In this document: positions 1-11,200 of the stretch, piece by piece
Layout: every line of letters starts with the position of its first letter
Numbering within the stretch: position 1 is the stretch's first letter
Program-made: the position numbers and the translations under genes
The notes under the pieces: model-generated
The model's database searches: none
Seen by the model: the letters and a program-made list of their open reading frames with translations, nothing else
What the model was told of the DNA's origin: nothing
Assembly: GCA_933228675.1 (NCBI GenBank)
Contig: OW121740.1
Span: 130,169,799 to 130,233,798 of the forward strand
From: Stomorhina lunata
Lineage: Eukaryota > Arthropoda > Insecta > Diptera > Rhiniidae
Length of the DNA: 64,000 nucleotides
Reading direction: 5' to 3'

Positions 1-433
1 CCTTATCGTCATCGGCAGGTACAATGTCCTGTACTGGTTTATGCAAGCGACCTGCTACATAAAGGTGCCTCCACTCCAATAGATCCTGCAGCATTTGTTC
101 TTTTGATATGACACCGTATTTGATTTGTACTCCCAAATCGCTTAAGGGAACTAATGTATTAAAGTATACACCAGCACCAAAATTTTCTTGATATTTCATG
201 ATGCATTTAGGTCCAAAGTGTCTAAAAGCCGAGTAGTGGCTTTCATGGCGACTTATATTTTCAGCATGCCAACCTAATGGATCCCGAACACAAAATATTA
301 AATCGATGATACTGTCTTTCTGTTGGCCAACTTGCTCATAACCCACTTGCTGTTTAACACCAGATCCATAGGCAAATACGTAAGAAAGACCGCCCCGGGG
401 AAATCTTGCCAATATGTCTTTGAATAAAGTCAT
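1..433 (-). CDS. TAMM41: TAMM41, mitochondrial phosphatidate cytidylyltransferase (N-terminal part, runs off window)
   Basis: The reverse strand from the ATG at 433-431 reads an open frame of 144 codons to the window edge with no stop. The N-terminus has FPRGGLSYVFAYGSGV (residues 11-26), the typical opening of TAM41 proteins, with the nucleotidyltransferase Gly-Ser at residues 23-24. It is followed by an acidic strand (D44, then VRDP at 49-52) and WHAEN at 55-59. The family makes CDP-diacylglycerol from phosphatidate and CTP on the matrix side of the mitochondrial inner membrane, feeding cardiolipin synthesis. No intron is needed in the visible part. The remaining roughly 200 residues lie outside the window. 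It is divergent from Rrp6, with 623 bp between the two start codons. Family assignment is by remembered motif similarity, and is strong. Confidence 0.9.
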   Translation of the reverse strand, partial: MTLFKDILARFPRGGLSYVFAYGSGVKQQVGYEQVGQQKDSIIDLIFCVRDPLGWHAENISRHESHYSAFRHFGPKCIMKYQENFGAGVYFNTLVPLSDLGVQIKYGVISKEQMLQDLLEWRHLYVAGRLHKPVQDIVPADDDK

Positions 434-1056
434 TTTTATAAACTCACTTAATTTAGTCGATTTAGTTATTTTAATTATTTAAATAATTACTTGTATGTTT
501 GTCTTCTTTACTACTTTTATTGATAAAAAAATGTAAATTGTGTCCTTGGCAAAAATACAATTTTATATATAAGTTTTTAATTTATGTCGAGGAGTATGTT
601 CAATATATTAATAATTTTCATCATATGTTTTTTACTCCCTTTTCTTGCAACTATGTAACATGTGTTATCGCATTTTCTGTTTTCCTCTTAAAAAACACAA
701 TAACAAAATGCGAATGTCAATTGATGAACATCTCTTTATACCAGGAATGTTAATATGTGATTCAAAAACAAGTCAATAATTTATACCTTATACACATAAT
801 TCCTCATTGCAAACTTGTATATTAGTTATTATAATTACGAAAAGTTTTAAATAAACTCATTCATCTTTTAGAAAAAAAAATATATATTCTTTCGGTCTCA
901 TACACCACTAAACGAAACATTTGTTTGAGTTTTGTCTTTAGTTAGATAATTGTCATTTCCCATCTCTGGTTTAGGGTTCACCACGCTGTTTACGTTTTGT
1001 AAACATTAATTCCTTATAACTTTTCCATTCAGTCACATATTTTCATCTTTAATATA
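434..1056. promoter_or_regulatory. Divergent intergenic region between TAMM41 and Rrp6
   Basis: This 623-bp AT-rich stretch separates two start codons that point away from each other, so it must hold both promoters. An Inr-like TCAGTC lies at 1029-1034, with its A (1031) 26 bp upstream of the Rrp6 ATG. That would be a very short leader, so it is only a candidate start. I see no TATA box at the right distance and no clear DRE. The small open frame at 499-753 is AT-rich and has no recognisable protein character. Confidence 0.5.
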
Positions 1057-3970
1057 ATGGAAAATAATGAAAATCCATCAAGTAGCTTAAATGATAAAAG
1101 AAAGCAAAAAACTACTACCATAGGAGGGTTCCAAAGTATCGAGGAGTTTACCAAAGTAAGTGTAATTTATATTGGAAAAAGTAATATCATTCAATGTTTT
1201 TTCTATCCGACAGAAAGGTTTAACTGAAATAATAGAAGCCACAAAATGTGCCAACGCCTTTCCACAGGGATCATCCAGAGATCTCTATTGTGCTTATCCT
1301 ACCTTTGGCCGTATAATAGATGAACAGTCTCATAGAATATTAGGTGTAATATCGCACGTGCTCAAGTGGCAAAATGTTAAGGGCAACATACAGCGGCGTC
1401 AGCCGGATGAGCAGTTTGAAATGCTATTGGAATGTAATGATGTTATGTTCGAGAGACTTCAGTCAAATTTAGATGAATTAGCGGGCATTAAAAAAAATCC
1501 TCAAACTATAGTGGTGGAATCACGCCTTAATTCCTTAACACCATCGGCCTTAACACCCGGCAAGGGTGCCGGAAGTTGGAATTTGAAGAAGAATGAAAGT
1601 AGTCCTACAGTAGCAGCCAGACTAATAACTGCCAAAAATATAGCGAGACCTCAAGTTAAATTTCAAATTCCTGTGGACAATAGTGCTGAAACACCCTTTA
1701 TTCCCAAAATCAAAGACAAACCAAATTCATTAAAACCTTTGGCAGTATTACCAGAATACGATGAGACGGGCAATATTATAAGTTATTTACATCCCTATGA
1801 ATATGAACTAATGAAATTTGAAGTTCCCAATACTTTGTTAAAATCCCGGCAACCAAAAAAACCTAAAGATAATGCCAAAACAGAACTAGTATATGTAGAT
1901 ACAGATGCCAAATTAAAACTCGCTTTGGCAGAGCTAAGAAATGCTACTGTGCTAGCTGTAGACGTTGAACATCATTCTTATCGTACATTTTTGGGCTTTA
2001 CGTGCTTAGTTCAAATATCTAGTTCTTCTAAAGACTATATTTTTGATGCTTTACAATTGAGAGAAGAAATGCAGCTGCTTAATGAAGTTTTTACGAATCC
2101 AAAAATCGTAAAAATTTTTCATGGTGCCGATTCTGATGTTGAATGGTTACAGCGTGATCTTTCGCTGTACATCGTAAATATGTTTGATACCCATCAGGCG
2201 GCGAAGGCTTTAAATTTTGCCCGACTTTCTTTGGCTTATCTAATGAAACATTATTGTGACATTGAAATTGATAAAACTTTTCAATTGGCCGATTGGCGTA
2301 TTCGCCCATTACCCGAGGAATTAGTGGCATATGCCAGACAAGATACCCACTATCTTATTTATATTTACGAATGTATAGTTAATGACTTATTAGAAGCTTC
2401 AAATCAGCAGCCACAGTTATTGCGTTCGATTTTCCAGCGTTCCAATGAGATTTGTAAAAAGCGCTATAGTAAGCCTCAAATAGCAGCCGACTCCCATTTG
2501 GACCTTTATCGTAAATCAAAGAGAATCTTTGACAATCGTCAGCTGTTTGCTTTTGGTGAAATATTTAAGTGGCGCGATTCTATCGCTCGGTTGGAAGATG
2601 AAAGCTACGGTTATGTTTTGCCCAACCACATGATGTTGCAAATATCAGAAAGTTTACCCCGTGAGATGCAGGGCATTTTAGCCTGCTGTAATCCTATACC
2701 GCCCTTGGTACGCCAACACTTACACACTATCCATCAGATTATTTTAAAGGCACGCGAACAACCTTTGGTTAAACCTATTTTAGAGGCAGAAGCTATACAT
2801 CGAGTGGCTTATGCTAATGTCAAAGACTACAATAGCAAATTACATTGTCCACATGATTTGTCATATCATGAAGAATTCAGAGACGATTTACCAACATTAA
2901 TAAGTTTTGGCAAGGAGAAGGAGCCTAAGATTAATAATGAAATAGAATCATTAGTAAATGCTAAGCTGAAGAGAGCAGTATTTAGTGTTTTCGATACACC
3001 TGAAAACTCTGAAGAGGTAAGTTAAAATACATATGGTTATGTTTTAGTCTAAAACAATTTCCATTTTTAATCGCAGGATGAAAGAACAATACGCAATAAA
3101 CTCTCTGAAAAACAAAAAATTTTACTACCTTATCAACGTTATATGGCTGTTTTACCCATGGTGGAAAAAGAAAAACGTGAGGAGGCGGCTCGTATAGAAG
3201 CTGAAAATAAAAAACGACAATTATGTCCGCAGGCTCCCACACTTATGCCTGTAGACAAGGATCTGGTTGATACCAAAAATATTAAAAAGGAACCAGATAA
3301 TATGTATAACATGCCCATTAAAGAAATGCTTAAGCGTAAATATGAAGAATCAGTTGCTGTGAAAGCCGCAAATGCTGCAGCAGCCAAACGAATTAAAACT
3401 GAAAATGAAACGTTAACAAATACAACACCTACGGATGATAAATTAAAGTTTGTCAATTTACCACCAACCAAAAAGGAACATAAGCAACAAAATCAGCATA
3501 AAAGACCAGCACCTCAGGACAGTTCGAATATAACAATTTCCGATGATGATAATGACAATAGTAGTGATGAACCACCTGAAGAGAAACCTACCTCTTCAAG
3601 ACCAATTGGGGAGCATAATGTTCAGCTGGCTGGCTCGAAAAAGAAATTTAAAAATAAAAAGGGAAAATTCAACAATTCCGGAAAAGTTCACCAATCTTCA
3701 GACAAGCCCATACAAACTAATTTCGATTATCAAAAGGTAGATTTTAAGAAGTTCCAAGGTGGCTCTCAAAAAGCTAAGGGCACAGAATTAAAACCACAAT
3801 TTCACGGAAAGGTAATTATTATCTTACTATCGTATAGTTAAAAGAAAAAATCTTAATTTTTACAATATTTTAATTTTTTTTTTATTTTTTAGGGTAACGC
3901 AAGCAAGGCTCAAAATAAAAAGTTTAACAAACTATTTACATTTTCTAATGTAAAGGCAAATAAAAAATAG
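1057..3970 (+). CDS. Rrp6: Rrp6/EXOSC10, nuclear exosome 3'-5' exoribonuclease
   Basis: Four coding exons join in frame: 1057-1155, 1214-3016, 3077-3811 and 3893-3970 (TAG). All introns are GT-AG and phase 0, giving 904 residues, close to the usual Rrp6 length. Residues ~45-130 match the PMC2NT domain that binds the Rrp47/C1D cofactor. The DEDD-Y exonuclease follows: exo I DVEHHSY (D283, E285), exo II FHGADSDVEWL (aspartates near 339-341) and exo III YARQDTHYL (Y406, D410), so the catalytic set is complete. An HRDC domain covers ~472-545. The C-terminal 300 residues are basic and low-complexity, with lysine clusters such as KKKFKNKKGK that fit nuclear localisation. The enzyme trims and degrades nuclear RNAs with the exosome core. 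An unspliced reading ends early at the intron after 3016. The start is chosen because exon 1 joins exactly to exon 2. Confidence 0.95.
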
Positions 3971-4008
3971 AGTTTAAATTATTTTATATTTTTCTAACTA
4001 AACAACAT

Positions 4009-4014
4009 AATAAA
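4009..4014 (+). terminator. Rrp6 polyadenylation signal
   Basis: A canonical AATAAA lies 39 bp after the Rrp6 stop codon and is the first one downstream. A T-rich stretch follows. Confidence 0.6.
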
Positions 4015-4189
4015 TTGGACTAAAATTAGTTTTTATTTTCTTTTTTTTGATAAAAAACATGTTTTATCTATGTTTAGCTTAAAAATACTGAAGAATATAT
4101 TTTAATAAAAAATTAATAAAAATTCTGAGCGTAATTTAAAATTTTTGGTGAAAAGTGGAAATTTCGAAATTTCTAATATATGTACAACA

Positions 4190-4520
4190 ATTTTAGATTT
4201 TTTTATTTTTTTTAGCAAAAATTTGTTTTTTAGATATTTTCTCGATACAAACATTTTTTATAGAAAAAATGTTGACAAAAATGTTTCTCTTTGAAAAATT
4301 TTCCGATAGAAATATTTTTCTGTGATATTAAAAAAAATCAATTTTTATATCGAAAAATTTTATATAGAAAAATTTTCGAAAAAAAATTTTTCTAAAAAAA
4401 AATTTTCGATAAAAATATTTTTCTTTAAAAAAAATTTCGATGGACCATTTTTTATAGAAAAATTTGCTACAAAATTTTTGATATACAAATTTGCAAACAA
4501 TAAAAAAATTTTCGCGATGT
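4190..4520. repeat. Degenerate AT-rich repeat block
   Basis: Runs of AAAATTTTTC, TTTTCGA and TATAGAAAAAT recur irregularly. The pieces resemble the TATAGGAAATTTTTC satellite of the later part of the window, but no fixed period survives. The two short open frames here (4322-4522 forward, 4328-4558 reverse) are composed only of this repeat and are not genes. Confidence 0.55.
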
Positions 4521-4536
4521 AAATATTTTATATATA

Positions 4537-4785
4537 TAATTCCCCGACAACATTCCAATTAGAACAAGGGTACTTCTCTCTATTTTTAGACTCATTGAAA
4601 GAGACATACGTTTTAACTCCGGCTTCAAATGGCAAATGCATTAGTTAGAAAAGTTTTACATAGTCTAATACTCAATAACCAGTGGCTAGCTAAGTTATGA
4701 GATGAACCCACCGCTTTGTTGAAAATTTATCTTTTTTCGAGTCTGGTCGGGGATCGAACTTGGGACCTCTGGTATGCTAGGTTCA
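4537..4785 (-). mobile_element. tRNA-derived SINE, copy 1, head-truncated
   Basis: This matches the two SINEs at 53571-53885 and 53890-54190 over their body, including GGATCGAACTTGGGACCTCT, the reverse complement of a tRNA B box. It breaks off after TGGTATGCTAGG, so the A-box half is missing. The 3' end is GGGGAATTATAT followed by TA repeats. It lies just downstream of Rrp6, in the gap before FAM20B. Confidence 0.75.
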
Positions 4786-5254
4786 AATTTTGACATTGCT
4801 TTGGTTGACAAAGTCTTCTTTCTTTGCTTTGAGGATTTCAGTCTACGGCAGTGTTCTCAATGTCTTCTTGCGAAAAAAGGGCTAATATTGTCAAGCGTTT
4901 GTAGTACATAGTTCGATTTTTGAAACAAAATTTCTTTTTGATATAGAGGATTTATTTTTCGGCAGTAGTTTCTAGTATTTATCCAAATTAATATAAAATT
5001 AAAAAAATTAAATATTCAAATTATCCGAATTTTGTTTTGCTACCTTAAGGATTAAATATTTAATAAATCTATTTACATAATTGACTACTTAAAATATTAC
5101 AAAGTCTAGAATACATAAAATAAATACATATTTTTTACAAACTAATAGATAAAATATTTTAACAATAATTGTCTTTTTTCTTCTTACATCTAAATGATAT
5201 GTAACACTTATAAATTCATATAAATATAAATAAATAAAGAAAGCGGCAAGGAGT
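4786..5254. other. Intergenic region between Rrp6 and FAM20B 3' ends
   Basis: AT-rich DNA between the two convergent genes. I see no gene. The reverse-strand frame at 5089-5319 only reads through the 3' flank and end of FAM20B in the wrong frame. Confidence 0.5.
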
Positions 5255-5260
5255 TTTATT
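5255..5260 (-). terminator. Possible FAM20B polyadenylation signal
   Basis: AATAAA on the reverse strand, about 10 bp after the stop codon at 5272-5270. It is close to the stop and the region is rich in similar words, so another nearby signal may be used. Confidence 0.35.
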
Positions 5261-5269
5261 TTTGTAATT

Positions 5270-8200
5270 TTATAAATTTTTAAACATTTTTTCACCTTCG
5301 CGATCCATACAGTATTCAACTACAGCATAAACGACTAACAGGCGTCGTTCTACTCCCCTTTTATGTTTATCGGTTATTAATGGATACAAAGCATCAGGTT
5401 TTGACAAACGATCGATGAGTTCGGTAAGAACACCCCCGGAGAATACCTGTAAACGTTCCCAGGTGGAAGCACGCAATCTTAAAAAAATAATATAAAATTA
5501 ATGTAAAAATAAAATTGGATATACATCCATGTCACAGAACTCAATTCCGTTCGGAAATGGAATGAATTTCGTATTTTGCTTCTATAGAAAAATTAAAACG
5601 AAATTTTTTTTTTGAATAAAACCACTTTCTAAAATATTTTTCAAGTGGAATTACATTTTTATTTTTTTCTAGTTTATTCAATATTTGAAAAATGTCTTTA
5701 CCCAACAAACCAAAAAACGATACCGTATTATTAATGATATAATATTTTTAAAATTTGTAGAGTCATAAATGATTTGACTAAATGATATTGTTATAATAAA
5801 ATATTTTTTTCAAAATATTATAAAATCTCGGTTATAAAATTTTGAACTTAGAATTAAACAAGGTATATTATAATGAAGGTAATTTCACTTTACGTTACTA
5901 AATTTAATTTTACTTTCTGACAATTCTAAGGGTTCTGACATTTCAATAGAAATAAAGCTACCATATTATGTTAAGTCTTCCCTTTTTTTTGTTCCTGCGC
6001 CGACAATATGAGTTAAGTGTTAAAATTTGAACACTCTTTTATTACAGAATTTAAAACTTTTTTTGCTTATGCATCTGTAAACGTAACCGTTTACCTATAT
6101 TTTACTTGTTCTAGGAGAAAAGAGCTGGATAGCTTTAAACATATAATAGAATTTTATTGATTTTTTAAATTTCCTGAATACTTAGAAAAAAACACATAAC
6201 TAAAATTGTTGTCTCAGCGGCGATTTGAAGTAATAGAAATTAATTTATTTTTCAAAATAGAATTGTTATTTCAAATCAAAAAATTTTTTAAATTATAAAA
6301 ATACTAAAATAAAACGTTATGTTTTTGTTAGTTGATTCCGGTACGAAAAGATCATTATCATATCATTCTCGTTGTCAGCGAAGGAGAGTTTGACGTTTCG
6401 GTAGAAGAAGAGAATCACGTAATTCTTTTTATTCATAATCAGGAAGAATTTATTTTAATACAAAGTCTGTTCTTATTATAGTTTCAGAAGTCTCAATGGC
6501 TAATTTAACTAACGGCTAATATATTTGTTAATTAGTTTGTCACTGTAAGTTCCTTTTCTTCGCTGATGGATGTTGCATGATCCTCTTATGAGAGGAAATG
6601 CTCCTATTGTTGATGCTGTATTGCTGTCACCGTAGACTTTGGTTAATGTTGCTGATAATATTTATTAAGTTGATAAATTTACAAGTTTTTATCTGTATTT
6701 TTCTATTTTGTTGTAGCCATGAAATGGATAGGGTCACTTCCTCCTCCGACGAAGTATTTTCTCATTTCTGTATGAGGCAAATTCTTGTAAATAATCCAAG
6801 ACTACTATGGGTACTATTGGAATCTGATCCGCTACCATTGGTTTGGGAATCGGCAAATATGAAACACATACCAAGAGGCGTAAATTTCCACATCATTTGA
6901 ATTCTTTGATGTTAACCTATATAAAATCATATAAACTCTATCCATATTGTAGATGTTGAAAAATATTATATATTCCATTTTATATTCCAGTTTTCTGGAA
7001 CATATTAATGAAAGCTTCAACGGGTGCGCTTAAAAATCGTAACTAATATATGTATTGAGGTTTTCAGTGGGTTTCAGTACTGTAGTACTGAAAACTACAG
7101 TACATGCTATTTACATTGCTCATAAAGAAAAGGTACTTTAAAAACCTAAACCTGAAATAAAAGAGCATAATATGCCAAAGTGGATGTACGCAAGGCTAAA
7201 TATTTTTGCATTAATTCTTCAGTATTAAGGAATTCACGCCAGGAGTATCTATATTACATGATCGTATATTTCCAAAATCCTATCGTATGAAAAATAAAGC
7301 AGCATGCAAATTTTAATCGTTTGAAATTTTTATTTTAGTTTTTACAATAAGAAAACAATTTTTTTCGGTTTTTTACGTGTTTATACCGCCTTTACCAAGC
7401 TGGATGTTAATTTGGCTTTTATATATAAAATATATATTACCCATAATATTTAAGAATTTCCAAATTGTACTAAATAATGTGGCAACGCTATACTTCATAT
7501 GCCATAAAAATAAACTTCAAAAACCCTTATTAAAATTTAGTAAAAGCCAGTGAAACTACCTTCATTATATCTTCCTTGGAAGGTAGTTTCACTGGCTTTT
7601 ACTAAATTTTAATAAGGGTTTTTGAAGTTTATTTTTATGGCATATGAAGTATAGCGTTGCCACATTATTTAGTACAATTTGGAAATTCTTAAATATTATG
7701 GGTAATATATATTTTATATATAAAAGCCAAATTAACATCCAGCTTGGTAAAGGCGGTATAAACACGTAAAAAACCGAAAAAAAATTGTTTTCTTATTGTA
7801 AAAACTAAAATAAAAATTTCAAACGATTAAAATTTGCATGCTGCTTTATTTTTCATACGATAGGATTTTGGAAATATACGATCATGTAATATAGATACTC
7901 CTGGCGTGAATTCCTTAATACTGAAGAATTAATGCAAAAATATTTAGCCTTGCGTACATCCACTTTGGCATATTATGCTCTTTTATTTCAGGTTTAGGTT
8001 TTTAAAGTACCTTTTCTTTATGAGCAATGTAAATAGCATGTACTGTAGTTTTCAGTACTACAGTACTGAAACCCACTGAAATCCTCAATACATATATTAG
8101 TTACGATTTTTAAGCGCACCCGTTGAAGCTTTCATTAATATGTTCCAGAAAACTGGAATATAAAATGGAATATATAATATTTTTCAACATCTACAATATG

Positions 8201-11200
8201 GATAGAGTTTATATGATTTTATATAGGTTAACATCAAAGAATTCAAATGATGTGGAAATTTACGCCTCTTGGTATGTGTTTCATATTTGCCGATTCCCAA
8301 ACCAATGGTAGCGGATCAGATTCCAATAGTACCCATAGTAGTCTTGGATTATTTACAAGAATTTGCCTCATACAGAAATGAGAAAATACTTCGTCGGAGG
8401 AGGAAGTGACCCTATCCATTTCATGGCTACAACAAAATAGAAAAATACAGATAAAAACTTGTAAATTTATCAACTTAATAAATATTATCAGCAACATTAA
8501 CCAAAGTCTACGGTGACAGCAATACAGCATCAACAATAGGAGCATTTCCTCTCATAAGAGGATCATGCAACATCCATCAGCGAAGAAAAGGAACTTACAG
8601 TGACAAACTAATTAACAAATATATTAGCCGTTAGTTAAATTAGCCATTGAGACTTCTGAAACTATAATAAGAACAGACTTTGTATTAAAATAAATTCTTC
8701 CTGATTATGAATAAAAAGAATTACGTGATTCTCTTCTTCTACCGAAACGTCAAACTCTCCTTCGCTGACAACGAGAATGATATGATAATGATCTTTTCGT
8801 ACCGGAATCAACTAACAAAAACATAACGTTTTATTTTAGTATTTTTATAATTTAAAAAATTTTTTGATTTGAAATAACAATTCTATTTTGAAAAATAAAT
8901 TAATTTCTATTACTTCAAATCGCCGCTGAGACAACAATTTTAGTTATGTGTTTTTTTCTAAGTATTCAGGAAATTTAAAAAATCAATAAAATTCTATTAT
9001 ATGTTTAAAGCTATCCAGCTCTTTTCTCCTAGAACAAGTAAAATATAGGTAAACGGTTACGTTTACAGATGCATAAGCAAAAAAAGTTTTAAATTCTGTA
9101 ATAAAAGAGTTTTCAAATTTTAACACTTAACTTATATTGTCGGCGCAGGAACAAAAAAAAGGGAAGACTTAACATAATATGGTAGCTTTATTTCTATTGA
9201 AATGTCAGAACCCTTAGAATTGTCAGAAAGTGAAATTAAATTTAGTAACGTAAAGTGAAATTACCTTCATTATAATATACCTTGCTACCTTCATTATATC
9301 TTCCTTGGAATTAAAAATCAAAAAATTTTCAATTATATAAAAAATTAAAGAAAACGATTGCAATATGTATTCATTAAATATAATATAATTATAACTAATG
9401 AGCATTATTTGTTCAAGCAAACATAAGTAGTTATGTTACTGATTTCAATTGAAAAAAATCGTCGGGCATGTTCTGCAAATCACTTCCACATGATTTTGAA
9501 ATCACATGAAATTCAAAAAGGCTGTAATTTCTATAATTGTTGAAATTTTCAGAGCATTTATCAATAACCTTCTAGACCTTCTTCATCTTAAGTGCACTGA
9601 GTTATAAAAGTGTCAAAATAATTTATGAACAATGAATAATTCGACTTAGAAAATTATGTGATTTCAAAATCATGTGGAAGTGATTTGCAGAACATGCCCG
9701 CGTGTTTTGTAATGTTTAAGAGCATCTACAGAACCTAAAACCATTTCGATCTGAATTCAACTACGAAATGGTTTCAATTCCGGACGGAAATTATGACATG
9801 ACTAACATTTGTTGTTAATTTGTTAATTAAAACTTACAAGCAACATTGATACAAAGGTGCCAAAATATCCAAATGATCTTTATTGGGATTTCCGAAAGCC
9901 TTCCCATTATCTATCAGTACTACTCTTTCCTCGCGTGTTTCATAGTGATGGCGATCTCCATTTTGTATTAAATAATCAAATATGGCAACATCTATTAAAT
10001 CTAAAAGTCTTTCAGTTTCCATCTTGCCTTTCAGGCCCCTGTAAAAAGAAACTTTTATATAAGTATTTAAAAAAAAATCTGCATTTTAAATACTTACTTG
10101 CAATAATTCATATCATCCTCCCAGACAGCTCTTTTATCCTCCTTATATGTCCTCTGCCAGGGCGAACGTCTCTTTGCCAATTGACCCGGTATTATGTAAA
10201 TTAAAACTCCCTCAATATTATTTCTTTCATCGGCACACACGGTTTCCTCCTCATTGCAGTAGTGACATTTACCAAATAGACAATACTCTTTGGTTCCGTT
10301 TTCATCCTCTGTTATGGTCATGGTATTTTGTAGTTCCGTATCACCTTTTTCATAAATTTCAGTTTTCAAATTCACTATTCTTCCCACCACAATGGGAGTC
10401 CATCGAAAGTCCAAAACTGCGCCTAAATAAAAAGCATAAACTTCAGCTACATGACGATCCTTCCCGCCATAGACCGGGCCATCGATAACTATGTCACGTG
10501 GATACCATTGCGGTTTGAAAATGACTTTCTGTTGATTTGACAAACGAACTAGCAGTTTGAGTTGTGTCCCTCTCCCTAAATTATTCACTTTTGTTATTGG
10601 CTCTAAACGCAAGGTCTGCAATAACTGTCCCATAGATGAATCATATTGGGGATATATTTCATTTTCGTGGGGCCACTGGAAGAGAAAAGCAGAAGAAAAA
10701 TAATAATATATAATAATTGAAAATTTTCGATAAAAATTTCTTTAAATAAAAGTTTTGAATTTTTTTGTATAGACACATTTTACTGGTCAACAGCCAAAAT
10801 TACATTTAATTTAAACTATTTTTTATGTCTTATGATCCCATAAGTACTTAAACACCCGAATTTCTAAATTTTTTTTCGCATTTGTGATTTTTTAAAACGA
10901 TTTATCCAATTTGAAAAATACAAAAATGGCTTAAGAACAAATTTACTTTTAAATTGTTTCAACACAAGTTGTATGTGTAATTAAAGGATTTCGAGTTATT
11001 GACATCGCAAAATAATATAAGCCTTGTGTTATAAAAATCCACTAATTAGTAGTGATTTTATTAAGAACTAGCTTTTGTTTGTATCGCTGTTACTTTCAGA
11101 GATATAAGGTCATTATTCCCATTTTCTCCTTAGGGGCGGAATTCTCAAAAAAGTACCAAACACTTGTCCTTTAATTTGTACTGCTGATATAATACCGATT

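Noticed and set aside
2091..3471. Reverse-strand open frames over Rrp6
   Set aside because: They are shadows of the Rrp6 exons, which have complete catalytic motifs on the forward strand.
4322..4558. Lys/Phe-rich frames after Rrp6
   Set aside because: They are translations of a decayed AT-rich repeat.
6598..8545. Mirror-image open frames of 100 and 62 residues in the palindrome arms as genes
   Set aside because: They are duplicated only because the DNA is palindromic, sit in an intron, overlap each other on opposite strands and match no family I know.
10147..10488. Forward 113-residue frame over FAM20B exon 2
   Set aside because: It is antisense to an exon with conserved kinase residues and has no domain of its own.
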